Part shown: positions 1 to 8,707 of the stretch, in pieces | How the letters are laid out: each line of letters begins with the position of its first letter | How positions within the stretch are numbered: position 1 is the stretch's first letter | Assembly (NCBI GenBank): GCA_050694275.1 | Contig: JBOGXF010000090.1 | Span: 1-19,132, forward strand | Reading direction: 5' to 3' | DNA: 19,132 bases | DNA from: JBOGXF01 sp050694275 | GTDB taxonomy: Bacteria; Actinomycetota; CADDZG01; WHSQ01 | The notes under the pieces: model-generated | The model's input: the letters and a program-made list of their open reading frames with translations, nothing else | What the model was told of the DNA's origin: nothing | The model's database searches: none | Program-made: the position numbers and the translations under genes

Positions 1-18
1 GCTCCTTTCTCATCCTCG

Positions 19-39
19 GTTCCCAATCCCCGCGGGAAC
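19..39. terminator. Small hairpin downstream of the nurA operon
   Basis: GTTCCC (19-24) and GGGAAC (34-39) form a perfect 6-bp stem with a 9-nt loop, about 70 nt past the nurA stop in the direction of transcription. It may end the operon, but no T tract follows on the minus strand and the stem is short. Confidence 0.25.
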
Positions 40-55
40 GCGCGACTATCTAGTC

Positions 56-85
56 CTTATCGGCTAGTCATGGAAGAAAATTGAA
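56..85 (-). promoter_or_regulatory. possible promoter reading left out of the window
   Basis: On the minus strand TTCAAT (85-80) and GATAAG (61-56) are spaced by 18 nt in an AT-richer gap just past nurA. They could drive a gene beyond the left edge. Both boxes are imperfect and the target gene is not visible. Confidence 0.2.
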
Positions 86-106
86 GGGCCTGGAATTGGG
101 GGACGA

Positions 107-1024
107 CTATGCGGCGGCGGCGACCCGCAGACCCCGATAGAGCAGCGCCGGGTCCCCGAGCCTTCGGCGCAGCTCTCGCTCGAGTCCGCCGATCGGATAG
201 AGGTTTTGGGGCGCGCGTGCATCCTTGTGGGCGTGGGACGCGAAGCGGGGCAGCGTCACCGCGACGCTGTCTGCCAGGGTTATCGCGTCCGCGACCGGCA
301 TGTCTGCTGCGGCTTCGCATCGGACGACGCCGGCCCAGGCGTGACCTTCGGCGCCGGGCAGGCGCATGTACCACGAATAGCGACTCCAAGACGTCTGAGT
401 CAGGAACAACGGCGTCCGCTGTCCCGCCTGCAGCTCGCCGATCACGTGCGACACCTCGTCGCTGAGGTACGGCACGTGGTGCGTCTTCACGTATCCCACG
501 GCCATCGCCACGTTGCGGCGGCCGCGCAACGGGCCGTCGACGATCACGAGGTCTGCTGGGAGAGCAGTCGCGAGATCAATCTCGAGTTCGCCCATCCGGT
601 CCTGCACTGCGAGCCACAGCTTCTCGGGAGAGTCCTCGACCGCGGCCCTCACCGGATACGCCGCATGCTTGCAGACGATGGCCTCGGCCCCCGAGGCGGG
701 TGTGAAGAGGCCTCGCTGAACCTCGGCGGCGACGACGCGCGCCCGACCATCACACAGCACCGCGCCGGCTGCGTACGACGCGCAGACCCCTGCCCGCGCC
801 CCGCCGTCGCCGTCGTCGATCCATACACGCGCATCGACTCTGCGAACGCCGTCGGTGAACAGGATGGTGTCCGAGGCGCGGCCATTCGGCGATGGCGATA
901 TTGGTTCCCAACGAGCCGGGGTTCTCTCGCACGTCAGATCGACGGCAGGCGGCTCGGCCTCCTGCAGGTCGTCCTCGAACGCGCTGCCGTAATCCGGTGC
1001 CCACGATTCGATCGCGAACTTCAC
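107..1024 (-). CDS. nurA: NurA-like DNA end-resection nuclease
   Basis: A 305-residue protein that I assign to the NurA nuclease family, the 5'-3' nuclease partner of HerA in DNA-end resection. Visible in the sequence: an early acidic motif FTDGVRR (Asp58), a second acidic motif IVDGPL (Asp163), GYVKTHHVPYL (about 177-187), the aromatic block SRYSWYMRL, His264/His266, and a C-terminal APQNLYPIGGLERELRRRLG block. This order of two Asp-Gly motifs and a late basic/His region matches NurA. The frame is open well upstream, but the start is set at GTG 1024 because it overlaps the upstream SbcC stop as GTGA, and because upstream residues in this frame are an Arg-rich shadow of SbcC. It is last in the HerA-Mre11-Rad50-NurA operon, which supports the call. 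Similarity is motif-level only, so another RNase-H-like nuclease fold is possible. Confidence 0.78.
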   Translation of the reverse strand: MKFAIESWAPDYGSAFEDDLQEAEPPAVDLTCERTPARWEPISPSPNGRASDTILFTDGVRRVDARVWIDDGDGGARAGVCASYAAGAVLCDGRARVVAAEVQRGLFTPASGAEAIVCKHAAYPVRAAVEDSPEKLWLAVQDRMGELEIDLATALPADLVIVDGPLRGRRNVAMAVGYVKTHHVPYLSDEVSHVIGELQAGQRTPLFLTQTSWSRYSWYMRLPGAEGHAWAGVVRCEAAADMPVADAITLADSVAVTLPRFASHAHKDARAPQNLYPIGGLERELRRRLGDPALLYRGLRVAAAA

Positions 1025-3405
1025 ACCGCGATCCGTTCCACGTTGGAAGTTCTGCCGTCCTTCGTCACTTTGAACTGGACCGGGACGCGTTCGGCGAGAT
1101 CCTTTACGTGGGTGACGATCCCCACCATCCGGCCCCGCGTCGAAAGGTTCTCGACCGTCGATGCGATGACGTCGAGTTTCTCGGGATCGAGCGTGCCGAA
1201 GCCCTCGTCCAAGAAGATGGCCTCGAGTCGTGCGGCCCCTTCGGCCGCGAGCTCGACGAGCTGATCGGCCAGCGCAAGCGCGAGAGATAGAGACGCGAGG
1301 AACGTCTCGCCGCCCGACAGTGTCTTGGCCGAGCGCGTCTCGTCCGCGTTGTAGTGATCGGTCACCAGGAAGCTCCCGGAATCGTCCAGCGCCAGCGAGT
1401 ATTGCTCGTTGGACAGCCCTCGCAGGATGTCGCTCGCTCCCGTGACGAGTCGCCGGAGCGCTTCGTTCACGATCCATTTCTCGAAGCCCTTGGCCGACAG
1501 GTGATGAGCCAAGGCGCTCGTCACCTCGTGTTCCACGCGGCACTCCTTGATCTGGGCAGAAAGGGCGGCTGCGTCGGCGATGGCTTTCTCGATGCCCTTG
1601 ACCTCATGCTCTGCTTCCTTCAGCGCGCCGATCGCGGCCGCCAGATAGTGATCGTCGCCGATCTCGACGGCGCAGTCGGCGCAAGCACGTTCGATTTGCG
1701 AAACGAGTGCGCCGTGTTCCTCTTGGATCCGCTCGGAGTCGGCCCGTTCGGTCGCGATCTCCTCGCCCAGGGATCCGGTTCGGTCGCGCGCCCACTCGAC
1801 GAGGGCGGACCAGTCCGAGGCGAGATCCTCACCCGCAACCGAAGGAGGTGTGAGAGCGATGAGGCCATCGCGCGCCTGTTGGAAACGACGACGGGCGGCC
1901 CCCTCGACCTCGGCGATGTCGCCCAGAGCTGCTTGTGCTTCTTCGATCTGTTCGCGCGCCTCGTCGAGGGCCCTCCGCGCCCCCTCGACCCCGGCATCGG
2001 CGGCGTCGACGCGCGCGAGCGTAGCGGCCGCCTCCGCGGGGTCGGGAAACTCGGCGACTTCCTTGTCGCATGCGGTGATCTGGTTCTCGAGAAGCGCGAT
2101 GTTCGCCGTCGCGTCGCCCAGAGCCCGGGCGGCCTCGTCGGCCGCATCTCTCGTCGTGCCTATCGCGGCCTCGGCCGCGGCGATGGTGGCGGCCGCCTTG
2201 TCGAGGTCGGGCGGCCGAGATCTTCTGGGCCGCACCGTTACCGTCTGAGCGCACACGGGACACGGTTCACCCTTCTCGAGGGACGCGGCGAGGTGCAGGG
2301 CCGCATGGCGATCGCGTGCCTCAACCTCGTCCGTCCGAGCCCGTGCGAGCGTTTCTACCGCGGCTTTCAACCCCGCCTGCGCCGCCGCGTCGTTCGTCCT
2401 GAGTGTGGCGGCCCTGTGCTCGAGACCCTTCACTTCCCGGAGCAGGTCGCCGCGTCTTTGGTGCGCGACAACGGCGGCCGCGAGCGGATCGCGGGGAGGC
2501 AGCTCGGCTCGCGTTGCCACCGACTCCGTCATGGCCTTCTTGGCCTGCGCCTCGTTCGCCTTTGCCTCGGCCAGGAGCTTGCGCGCGTGGTCGCCTCGGT
2601 CGGCGAGCTCGGCCACGTCGTCCGGAACACGGATAGATTCCAGGAGCTTGAGCTGGGCGACTCTGGCCTCGACGGACTCATGCAGCTTGAGAACCGACGC
2701 ATCGAGTTCGCGGAGGGCGGGAACGGCGGCGTCGATCTTCTTGCGGAGCGCGCGCAGCTCCTTGACTCGCGCCGTTGCGTTCCTGAGGTTGTCAAGGGTG
2801 GCGAACGCGAAGTCTTGCTCGAGACGCTGCTCCGCAAGCTCGGCCTTGTTCTTGAGCATGTCGGATTGGCGGCGAGCTTGTTCCCGCATGCGTTCGTACA
2901 CGTCGAGGCTGAGCAACCGCACGAGCATGTCCTGGCGCTTGCTCGGCTCGTCGTGGAGGAACCGCGCGAACTCGCCCTGGGGAAGAACCACGCACTTGCA
3001 GAAGTGCTCGAACGACAGACCGATCAATCGCTCGACTTCAGCGGTCAGATCGTCCGCGGTTCCCGCCAGGACCTCGGTGCCGCGCTCGAGCCGGGCTTCC
3101 CTGGTGGTCGCCCCTTTGGGGGTTCGGCGAACGACGCGCACGGCGGTGTAGGGGTCCTCGCCGATCGCGAAATCGAGCCTGACCTTGGCCTCGAGCTGGC
3201 CCTGAGTAATGACCGGAAAGACCAAACCCTTATGTCCGTAGCGCGGCACCGATCCGTAAAGGGCGAAGCACATCGCGTCGATGAGCGACGACTTGCCCGA
3301 CCCGGTGTCTCCGACGAGCGCGAAGTAGTCGGCGTCGGCAAAGTCGATCGCGACCGAATCGCGAAAGCTCGCGAAGCCTTCGACCTCGAGGCGAGTGGGC
3401 CTCAC
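1021..3405 (-). CDS. sbcC: SbcC/Rad50 SMC-like ATPase
   Basis: ATPase subunit of the SbcCD (Mre11-Rad50) complex, 794 residues. It binds and tethers DNA ends and drives the nuclease subunit by ATP-dependent conformational change. Visible: Walker A GDTGSGKSS at 32-40, Q-loop region PQGEFARFL (142-150), two helical arms rich in Ala/Glu/Arg, a zinc-hook CPVC (Cys382, Cys385) almost exactly mid-protein, ABC signature TLSGGET (695-701), Walker B AIFLDEGFGTLD (729-740) and switch His766 in VTHVKDL. The GTG start at 3405 overlaps the sbcD stop as GTGA and has a strong ribosome site, GAGGAGG, 7 nt upstream. At 794 residues it is shorter than E. coli SbcC (about 1050), so the coiled-coil arms are short. 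All catalytic elements are present and the gene looks intact. Confidence 0.96.
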   Translation of the reverse strand: MRPTRLEVEGFASFRDSVAIDFADADYFALVGDTGSGKSSLIDAMCFALYGSVPRYGHKGLVFPVITQGQLEAKVRLDFAIGEDPYTAVRVVRRTPKGATTREARLERGTEVLAGTADDLTAEVERLIGLSFEHFCKCVVLPQGEFARFLHDEPSKRQDMLVRLLSLDVYERMREQARRQSDMLKNKAELAEQRLEQDFAFATLDNLRNATARVKELRALRKKIDAAVPALRELDASVLKLHESVEARVAQLKLLESIRVPDDVAELADRGDHARKLLAEAKANEAQAKKAMTESVATRAELPPRDPLAAAVVAHQRRGDLLREVKGLEHRAATLRTNDAAAQAGLKAAVETLARARTDEVEARDRHAALHLAASLEKGEPCPVCAQTVTVRPRRSRPPDLDKAAATIAAAEAAIGTTRDAADEAARALGDATANIALLENQITACDKEVAEFPDPAEAAATLARVDAADAGVEGARRALDEAREQIEEAQAALGDIAEVEGAARRRFQQARDGLIALTPPSVAGEDLASDWSALVEWARDRTGSLGEEIATERADSERIQEEHGALVSQIERACADCAVEIGDDHYLAAAIGALKEAEHEVKGIEKAIADAAALSAQIKECRVEHEVTSALAHHLSAKGFEKWIVNEALRRLVTGASDILRGLSNEQYSLALDDSGSFLVTDHYNADETRSAKTLSGGETFLASLSLALALADQLVELAAEGAARLEAIFLDEGFGTLDPEKLDVIASTVENLSTRGRMVGIVTHVKDLAERVPVQFKVTKDGRTSNVERIAV

Positions 3406-4537
3406 CGGGACGCCTCCTCGTACAGCTCGCCGAACAGCTTCACCAGACGGTCGTCGTCGATGTCCCTGTCCGCGAGATATTCGGTGAAGAGCTCGACCGG
3501 ACTGGTGCCGGCGCGCTCGAGGCGGTCCGCCGGCCGGTCGTGGTCGGTCGGAGTCGGGTCCACTTTCACCTGGACGGCGTCAACAAAGAGCTCGCGCACC
3601 TCGTCGTTCAGGCCCGCGCGGCCCGGCTCCCTCAGGCGTACGCGCAAGAAATCGTCACCGGTGGAACCGGCCAGCGTCCGCAGCCCATCGAGGGTGCCTT
3701 CGATGGTTCTGAGCCGGCGGCCCGCGGTGAGCGGGATCTCGGTGACCTCGGCGGGCGTTCCGGGATGGGCCTCGACCACGAGCACATGCTTGCCGTCGTC
3801 CTTGTCGGAGAAGTCGAGTTGGAGCGGGGAGCCGCAGTAATAGATGGGACAGGCGCCCGCCATCGGCTGCATCTTGTGAATGTGGCCGAGCGCGACGTAG
3901 TGCGCGGTTGCGGGGAAAGCAGTGGCATCGACGTAGTAGTCGAAGATGGTCTGGGCGGTGCGTTCCCCGCCCCCGAGCTCGCTCCCCGCGATCGTGACGT
4001 GCCCCAGCACGATGTTTACCGTTTCGTCGGAGAAGGGAGCGGTGAGAAGCTCGATGATGCGCCTCATCCGCTGGTTGAAATCGCCGCTGAGCTCGTCCGC
4101 GTCCTTGCGCATGAGGTGCTCGGCACGCACGATGTGACGCTGCGACAGCCAGGGCAAGAGGGCGATCTGCGCTCGCTCGCCCGATTGGGTCTCGAAGATG
4201 AACGGTTCGGCTCCGGTCCTGATATCCGGGCGCACCGTGACCGATGCGAGATCCAGCAGCGGCGCGACGGCGGAGAGCCGGCGCTCGTTGTCGTGGTTGC
4301 CCGAGATGACGACGACGCCGGCGACCTTCGAGAGCGCCAGCAGCGCTTCGTAGACGATGTCCTCCGCCTCGGGCGAGGGCGAAGACGTGTCGAACAGATC
4401 CCCGGCCACCAGGATCAGATCGACCTCGTGCTCTGCGGCGATCGCGGTGATCTCGGCGAGGACGGCGCGGTGCTCCTCGGCCCGATTCCGGCCCGCCAGC
4501 CCCTTGCCGACGTGCCAGTCGCCCGTGTGAAGGAACC

Positions 4538-4541
<4 letters not shown>
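3402..4541 (-). CDS. sbcD: SbcD/Mre11 exonuclease subunit
   Basis: Nuclease subunit of SbcCD/Mre11-Rad50, 379 residues, a Mn-dependent calcineurin-like phosphoesterase that cuts and trims DNA ends. The metal and catalytic motifs are all visible: GDWH (Asp8, His10), GDLFD (Asp48), GNHD (Asn82, His83), LGHVTIAG (His181) and GHIH (219-222), followed by the family motif GSPLQLDFS. The C-terminal region after about residue 260 should hold the capping and Rad50-binding segments. The ATG at 4541 overlaps the upstream herA stop as ATGA. GGAGGGG, about 11-13 nt upstream inside herA, can serve as ribosome site. The 3' end overlaps sbcC by 4 bp, so translation of the pair is probably coupled. No missing key residue seen. 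Confidence 0.96.
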
Positions 4542-6262
<1,721 letters not shown>

Positions 6263-6304
6263 GTGGCACCCCTAGGAATCTCGTGGGCCGCTGCTTGCGA
6301 TTTC

Positions 6305-6333
6305 AGCCTACGCGGGGGGTGCGACAGTTTGTA
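6305..6333 (-). promoter_or_regulatory. possible promoter of the herA-sbcDC-nurA operon
   Basis: On the minus strand a TAGGCT box (6310-6305) lies about 42 nt before the herA GTG, with a poor -35 candidate TACAAA 17 nt further up. The spacing is right but both boxes are weak. It would give a short leader carrying the AGGGG ribosome site near 6269-6273. This is the only gap upstream of the operon, so a promoter is expected here even if these boxes are wrong. Confidence 0.3.
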
Positions 6334-6334
6334 G

Positions 6335-6362
6335 GAGATTCGGCTCCGGGAACGGAAATCTC
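6335..6362. repeat. short inverted repeat in the herA/cyclotransferase divergent gap
   Basis: GAGATT (6335-6340) and AATCTC (6357-6362) are perfect 6-bp inverted arms separated by 16 nt. The element sits between the divergent herA and cyclotransferase starts, so it could be an operator for either gene or simply a chance palindrome. Nothing in the window identifies a regulator for it. Confidence 0.25.
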
Positions 6363-6379
6363 TTCCCGCTCTCGCCGCG

Positions 6380-6385
6380 TACCAT
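6380..6385 (+). promoter_or_regulatory. -10 box TACCAT for leaderless cyclotransferase mRNA
   Basis: TACCAT ends 7 nt before the ATG at 6393, the spacing expected if transcription starts at or next to the start codon. The same TAnnnT arrangement precedes several other independent genes in this window. It favours ATG 6393 over ATG 6384, which overlaps the box itself. No clear -35 box was seen. Confidence 0.5.
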
Positions 6386-6392
6386 GGATCTC

Positions 6393-7163
6393 ATGTGGCG
6401 AAGCGGGATCCCGGCGGCGGCTCTGGTGCTCGCTCTGGCGGCGCCCGCGGCGCCGCAGCAGCCGATCCCGGCGGTGCTCGCCTACAGGGTCGTAGCCGAA
6501 TATCCGCACGATCCCGAGGCGTTCACCCAGGGCCTCGAGTTCCGCGGCAAGGCGCTGTTCGAGACCACCGGCCTTCACGGGGAGTCGACGCTGCGCCGGG
6601 TCGACCTCGAGACCGGCGAGCCGCTACGCATGCGCTCGCTGCGCAAGAAGTTCTTCGGCGAGGGCATGACGATCTTCGGGCGCAAGCTGTTCTGGCTCAC
6701 GTGGCAGCACGAGCGCGGCTTCGTCTATCGCCCTCGCAACTTCAAGCGCATCGGGCGTTTCTCGTACAAGGGCGAGGGCTGGGGCCTGACCCACAACCGG
6801 CGGCGGCTCATCATGAGCAACGGCTCAGCCCGCATCCGCTTCCGTGACCCGAAGACCTTTCGGGTCAAGCGGTCGATCCGCGTGACGTCCATGGGGGAAC
6901 CGGTCGACCGACTCAACGAGCTCGAGTGGTACAAGGGCAGCATCCTCGCCAACGTGTGGCAGACGGACCTGGTGGCGCGCATCGACCCGAAAACCGGCGA
7001 CGTTACCGGGTGGCTCGACCTCTCGGCCCTGCGCTCGGAGGAGGAACAGGCGGACGACAATGCCGACGTCACCAACGGCATCGCCTACATGCGCTCGGAG
7101 GACCGGCTGTTCGTCACCGGCAAGCGCTGGGCCAACGTCTACGAGATCGAGCTGATCGAATAG
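6393..7163 (+). CDS. Exported glutaminyl-peptide cyclotransferase (plant-type)
   Basis: Glutamine cyclotransferase, the papaya-type five-bladed propeller enzyme that converts N-terminal Gln to pyroglutamate. It is 256 residues from ATG 6393, or 259 from an in-frame ATG at 6384; the later start is preferred because of the TACCAT box 7 nt upstream. Residues 1-22 are a signal peptide (MWRS then an Ala/Leu core), so it acts outside the membrane or as a secreted protein. The family's ordered motifs are all visible: FTQGL (about 44-48), FGEGMT (88-93, with the proposed catalytic Glu), FWLTW, EGWGLT (128-133), MSNGS (141-145), LNELEW (175-180), ANVW, NGIAY (228-232) and VTGKRW. Asn occupies a place where I expect Asp (MSDGS) in many relatives. 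It diverges from herA and is convergent with the PKD-like gene; no functional partner is evident. Confidence 0.93.
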   Translation: MWRSGIPAAALVLALAAPAAPQQPIPAVLAYRVVAEYPHDPEAFTQGLEFRGKALFETTGLHGESTLRRVDLETGEPLRMRSLRKKFFGEGMTIFGRKLFWLTWQHERGFVYRPRNFKRIGRFSYKGEGWGLTHNRRRLIMSNGSARIRFRDPKTFRVKRSIRVTSMGEPVDRLNELEWYKGSILANVWQTDLVARIDPKTGDVTGWLDLSALRSEEEQADDNADVTNGIAYMRSEDRLFVTGKRWANVYEIELIE

Positions 7164-7181
7164 CCGGGAGGCGTTCTTCGC

Positions 7182-7228
7182 AGGTGCGCGACATTAGCCC
7201 GGCTATGAGGGTGTGATGTCGCGCACCT
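7182..7228. terminator. Perfect 13-bp inverted repeat between convergent genes
   Basis: AGGTGCGCGACAT (7182-7194) and its exact reverse complement (7216-7228) flank a 21-nt loop. Inside the loop, next to the left arm, is a second small palindrome, TAGCC-C-GGCTA (7195-7205). It lies 18 nt past the cyclotransferase stop and 15 nt from the stop of the convergent PKD-like gene, so a bidirectional terminator is the simplest reading. There is no T tract on either strand, so it would not be a classical intrinsic terminator. A REP-like dispersed palindrome is the alternative. Confidence 0.6.
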
Positions 7229-7243
7229 TGTTGGGATGACGGC

Positions 7244-8077
7244 TTACTGGGCCCGGGTGAGGACGGCGATGATCTGGCGCACCCTGTACGGGCGCTCGTC
7301 GGAGTTGCTGAAGTAGCCGAGCGGCTGCCATTCGCCGTCGTTGATGCGCCAGCGCGCGGCCCAGACGACCTCGACCGAGAGGTCGTAGTTCCCTCTCGTT
7401 TCGTAGAGATGGGCGATGTTGCCGGGGCGGGTGCGCGTCCACGGCCGGCCCGCGTGCGCCGTCACCAGATCGCCGCCGTCACCGAAGTCCCAGATGTACC
7501 GGACCGGGCGCGCCTCGGCGGTGACGGTGAGGGGGCCGGCGCGCGCGGTCGCCGAGATCGCCCCCGGCGGGTCGTCGAGCCAGAAGTAGGAGTCGAGCCC
7601 GGTAAGCCCGATTTCTGAAGGGGCGAGAGCGAGGTTCGGTTGGGGAGCGAGTTCCCGCACGCGGTCGGCCGCGGCGGCGGCGAGCGCTCCGGGGGCCGGG
7701 CGCCGGGGCCTCTCTCGGGCCCGCTCTTCGCGTGGCGCGGGCGGAAGCAGGAACGCGTTGCATCCGTCGGCGGTCGCCCGCGGTGAGGTCGGGAGGTCGG
7801 CCGGGTCGACGGTGCCGTAGATGCCACCGCACGCGTTGGGGATGTAGGCGAGCGGAACTGGAGGCTGTTCCCCGGGGGCCGCGGCATAGTCCGTGTCAGG
7901 CCACTCCAATCGTGAGGACGACTTGGGCGGGGTATATCCGGCAGCGCTGGCTTCAACCCCGGGCGATGCGCGCGCTCCTTCTGAATAGATTCTGGCCGAA
8001 CTTTCTTGTTCGGCGGCAACTGCTGAATCCACAAGTGTGAGGCTCAATGCGATAAGTAACGCCAGGCCTTTTTTCAC
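7244..8077 (-). CDS. Exported PKD-like domain protein, function unknown
   Basis: A 277-residue exported protein of unknown function. Residues 1-22 (MKKG, then a hydrophobic stretch ending AVAA) form a signal peptide. A Pro/Ala-rich middle (40-150) contains two cysteines (Cys83, Cys106) that could pair outside the cell. The C-terminal half resembles a PKD/immunoglobulin-like fold: YIWDFGDGG at 194-202 is the PKD signature, and HLYETRGNYDLSVEV (223-237) matches the following strand pair. The GTG start at 8077 lies one base after the stop of the upstream membrane-protein gene, with GAGGAA about 7 nt before it, so the two are almost certainly co-transcribed. The 5' part of this gene is AT-richer than most of the window. 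PKD-like domains usually mediate binding; no enzymatic motif is visible. Confidence 0.8.
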   Translation of the reverse strand: MKKGLALLIALSLTLVDSAVAAEQESSARIYSEGARASPGVEASAAGYTPPKSSSRLEWPDTDYAAAPGEQPPVPLAYIPNACGGIYGTVDPADLPTSPRATADGCNAFLLPPAPREERARERPRRPAPGALAAAAADRVRELAPQPNLALAPSEIGLTGLDSYFWLDDPPGAISATARAGPLTVTAEARPVRYIWDFGDGGDLVTAHAGRPWTRTRPGNIAHLYETRGNYDLSVEVVWAARWRINDGEWQPLGYFSNSDERPYRVRQIIAVLTRAQ

Positions 8078-8078
8078 A

Positions 8079-8666
8079 TTAGAGTTCCTCGGCTGCCACG
8101 ATCAACCCGTCATGAAGTAGCCATCTCGTGTCGACCAAGCGCATTGTCCATTCAACCGTGCGCCGTTCCGTTACAGGATCCGAAGTCACTTCCTTACCGG
8201 ACTCCGACTTGAATCTGGGCCGATAGATGATCACTTCCTGGACTGTGACTTCTGACGGTCCATTCGATATGACGAGCACGGATTGGATGTTCTCGCCCGG
8301 CTGGACGATGACTGAATCGCGGGTCATTTTTCGGATTGAGGCCGCTACTTTGTCGGCGGCGGGGCTGTCTGGCGTGAATGCCAGTGACAACAGGCTCGGG
8401 TCTCGTTCTCGCAGGGCTCGGAGCCGCAGCTCGTTCAGCTCCTCGAACTTGGCGATTGCTTCGGCGTCGGTCAGGGCGAAGCCCTCGGCCGGGCGCGCGT
8501 TGGTGCTCGGCCCCGGCGCGTCGCGGCCCACGAAAAACAGCGCGAGCAGTCCGCCGACCACGACCGGGATCAACAACAGAAAGAACGCTTTGCCGGGGGA
8601 CAGGACACCACCGGAGCTCGCGCGCGCGACGGAAACCCTCCCCGGCGCATCCTGTCCGGTGTGCAT
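8079..8666 (-). CDS. Single-pass membrane protein of unknown function
   Basis: A 195-residue protein that I do not recognise by name. A short, Ser/Gly-rich cytoplasmic N-terminus is followed by one transmembrane helix (about 27-47, FFLLLIPVVVGGLLALFFVG). Then comes a linker, and an extracytoplasmic alpha+beta domain (about 68-195) starting with a helix (AIAKFEELNELRLRALRER) and ending with beta-like segments (VTVQEVIIYRP, RRTVEWTMRLVDTRWLLHDG). That pattern is compatible with an NTF2/SnoaL- or Tim44-like fold, a guess from predicted secondary structure. The ATG at 8666 has AAGG 6 nt upstream. It is followed one base later by the exported PKD-like gene and preceded by the DUF222/HNH gene at 41 bases. 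The two envelope proteins probably work together. Confidence 0.78.
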   Translation of the reverse strand: MHTGQDAPGRVSVARASSGGVLSPGKAFFLLLIPVVVGGLLALFFVGRDAPGPSTNARPAEGFALTDAEAIAKFEELNELRLRALRERDPSLLSLAFTPDSPAADKVAASIRKMTRDSVIVQPGENIQSVLVISNGPSEVTVQEVIIYRPRFKSESGKEVTSDPVTERRTVEWTMRLVDTRWLLHDGLIVAAEEL

Positions 8667-8707
8667 ACGCCGCCTTATGGGAACCGGGCGAAACCGACCA
8701 AAGACTC

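Noticed and set aside
42..70. Short palindromes around GACTA-TC-TAGTC considered as an attachment site or tRNA fragment
   Set aside because: The arms are only 5 bp and no tRNA arms, integrase or direct repeat partner is visible.
1025..1543. Upstream extension of the nurA reading frame (about 170 more codons)
   Set aside because: The extension is Arg/Gly/Ser-rich and lies antiphase within the conserved SbcC C-terminal ATPase region. The GTG at 1024 overlapping the SbcC stop is the natural start.
1354..3840. 828-codon open frame on the plus strand opposite sbcC and the end of sbcD
   Set aside because: It is an antisense frame kept open by high GC; its sequence mirrors sbcC codons and has no domain sense. 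The minus-strand frame carries every Rad50 motif.
7996..8013. Hairpin CCGAAC/GTTCGG
   Set aside because: It lies inside the coding part of the PKD-like gene near its signal peptide, with no nearby gene end; probably chance.
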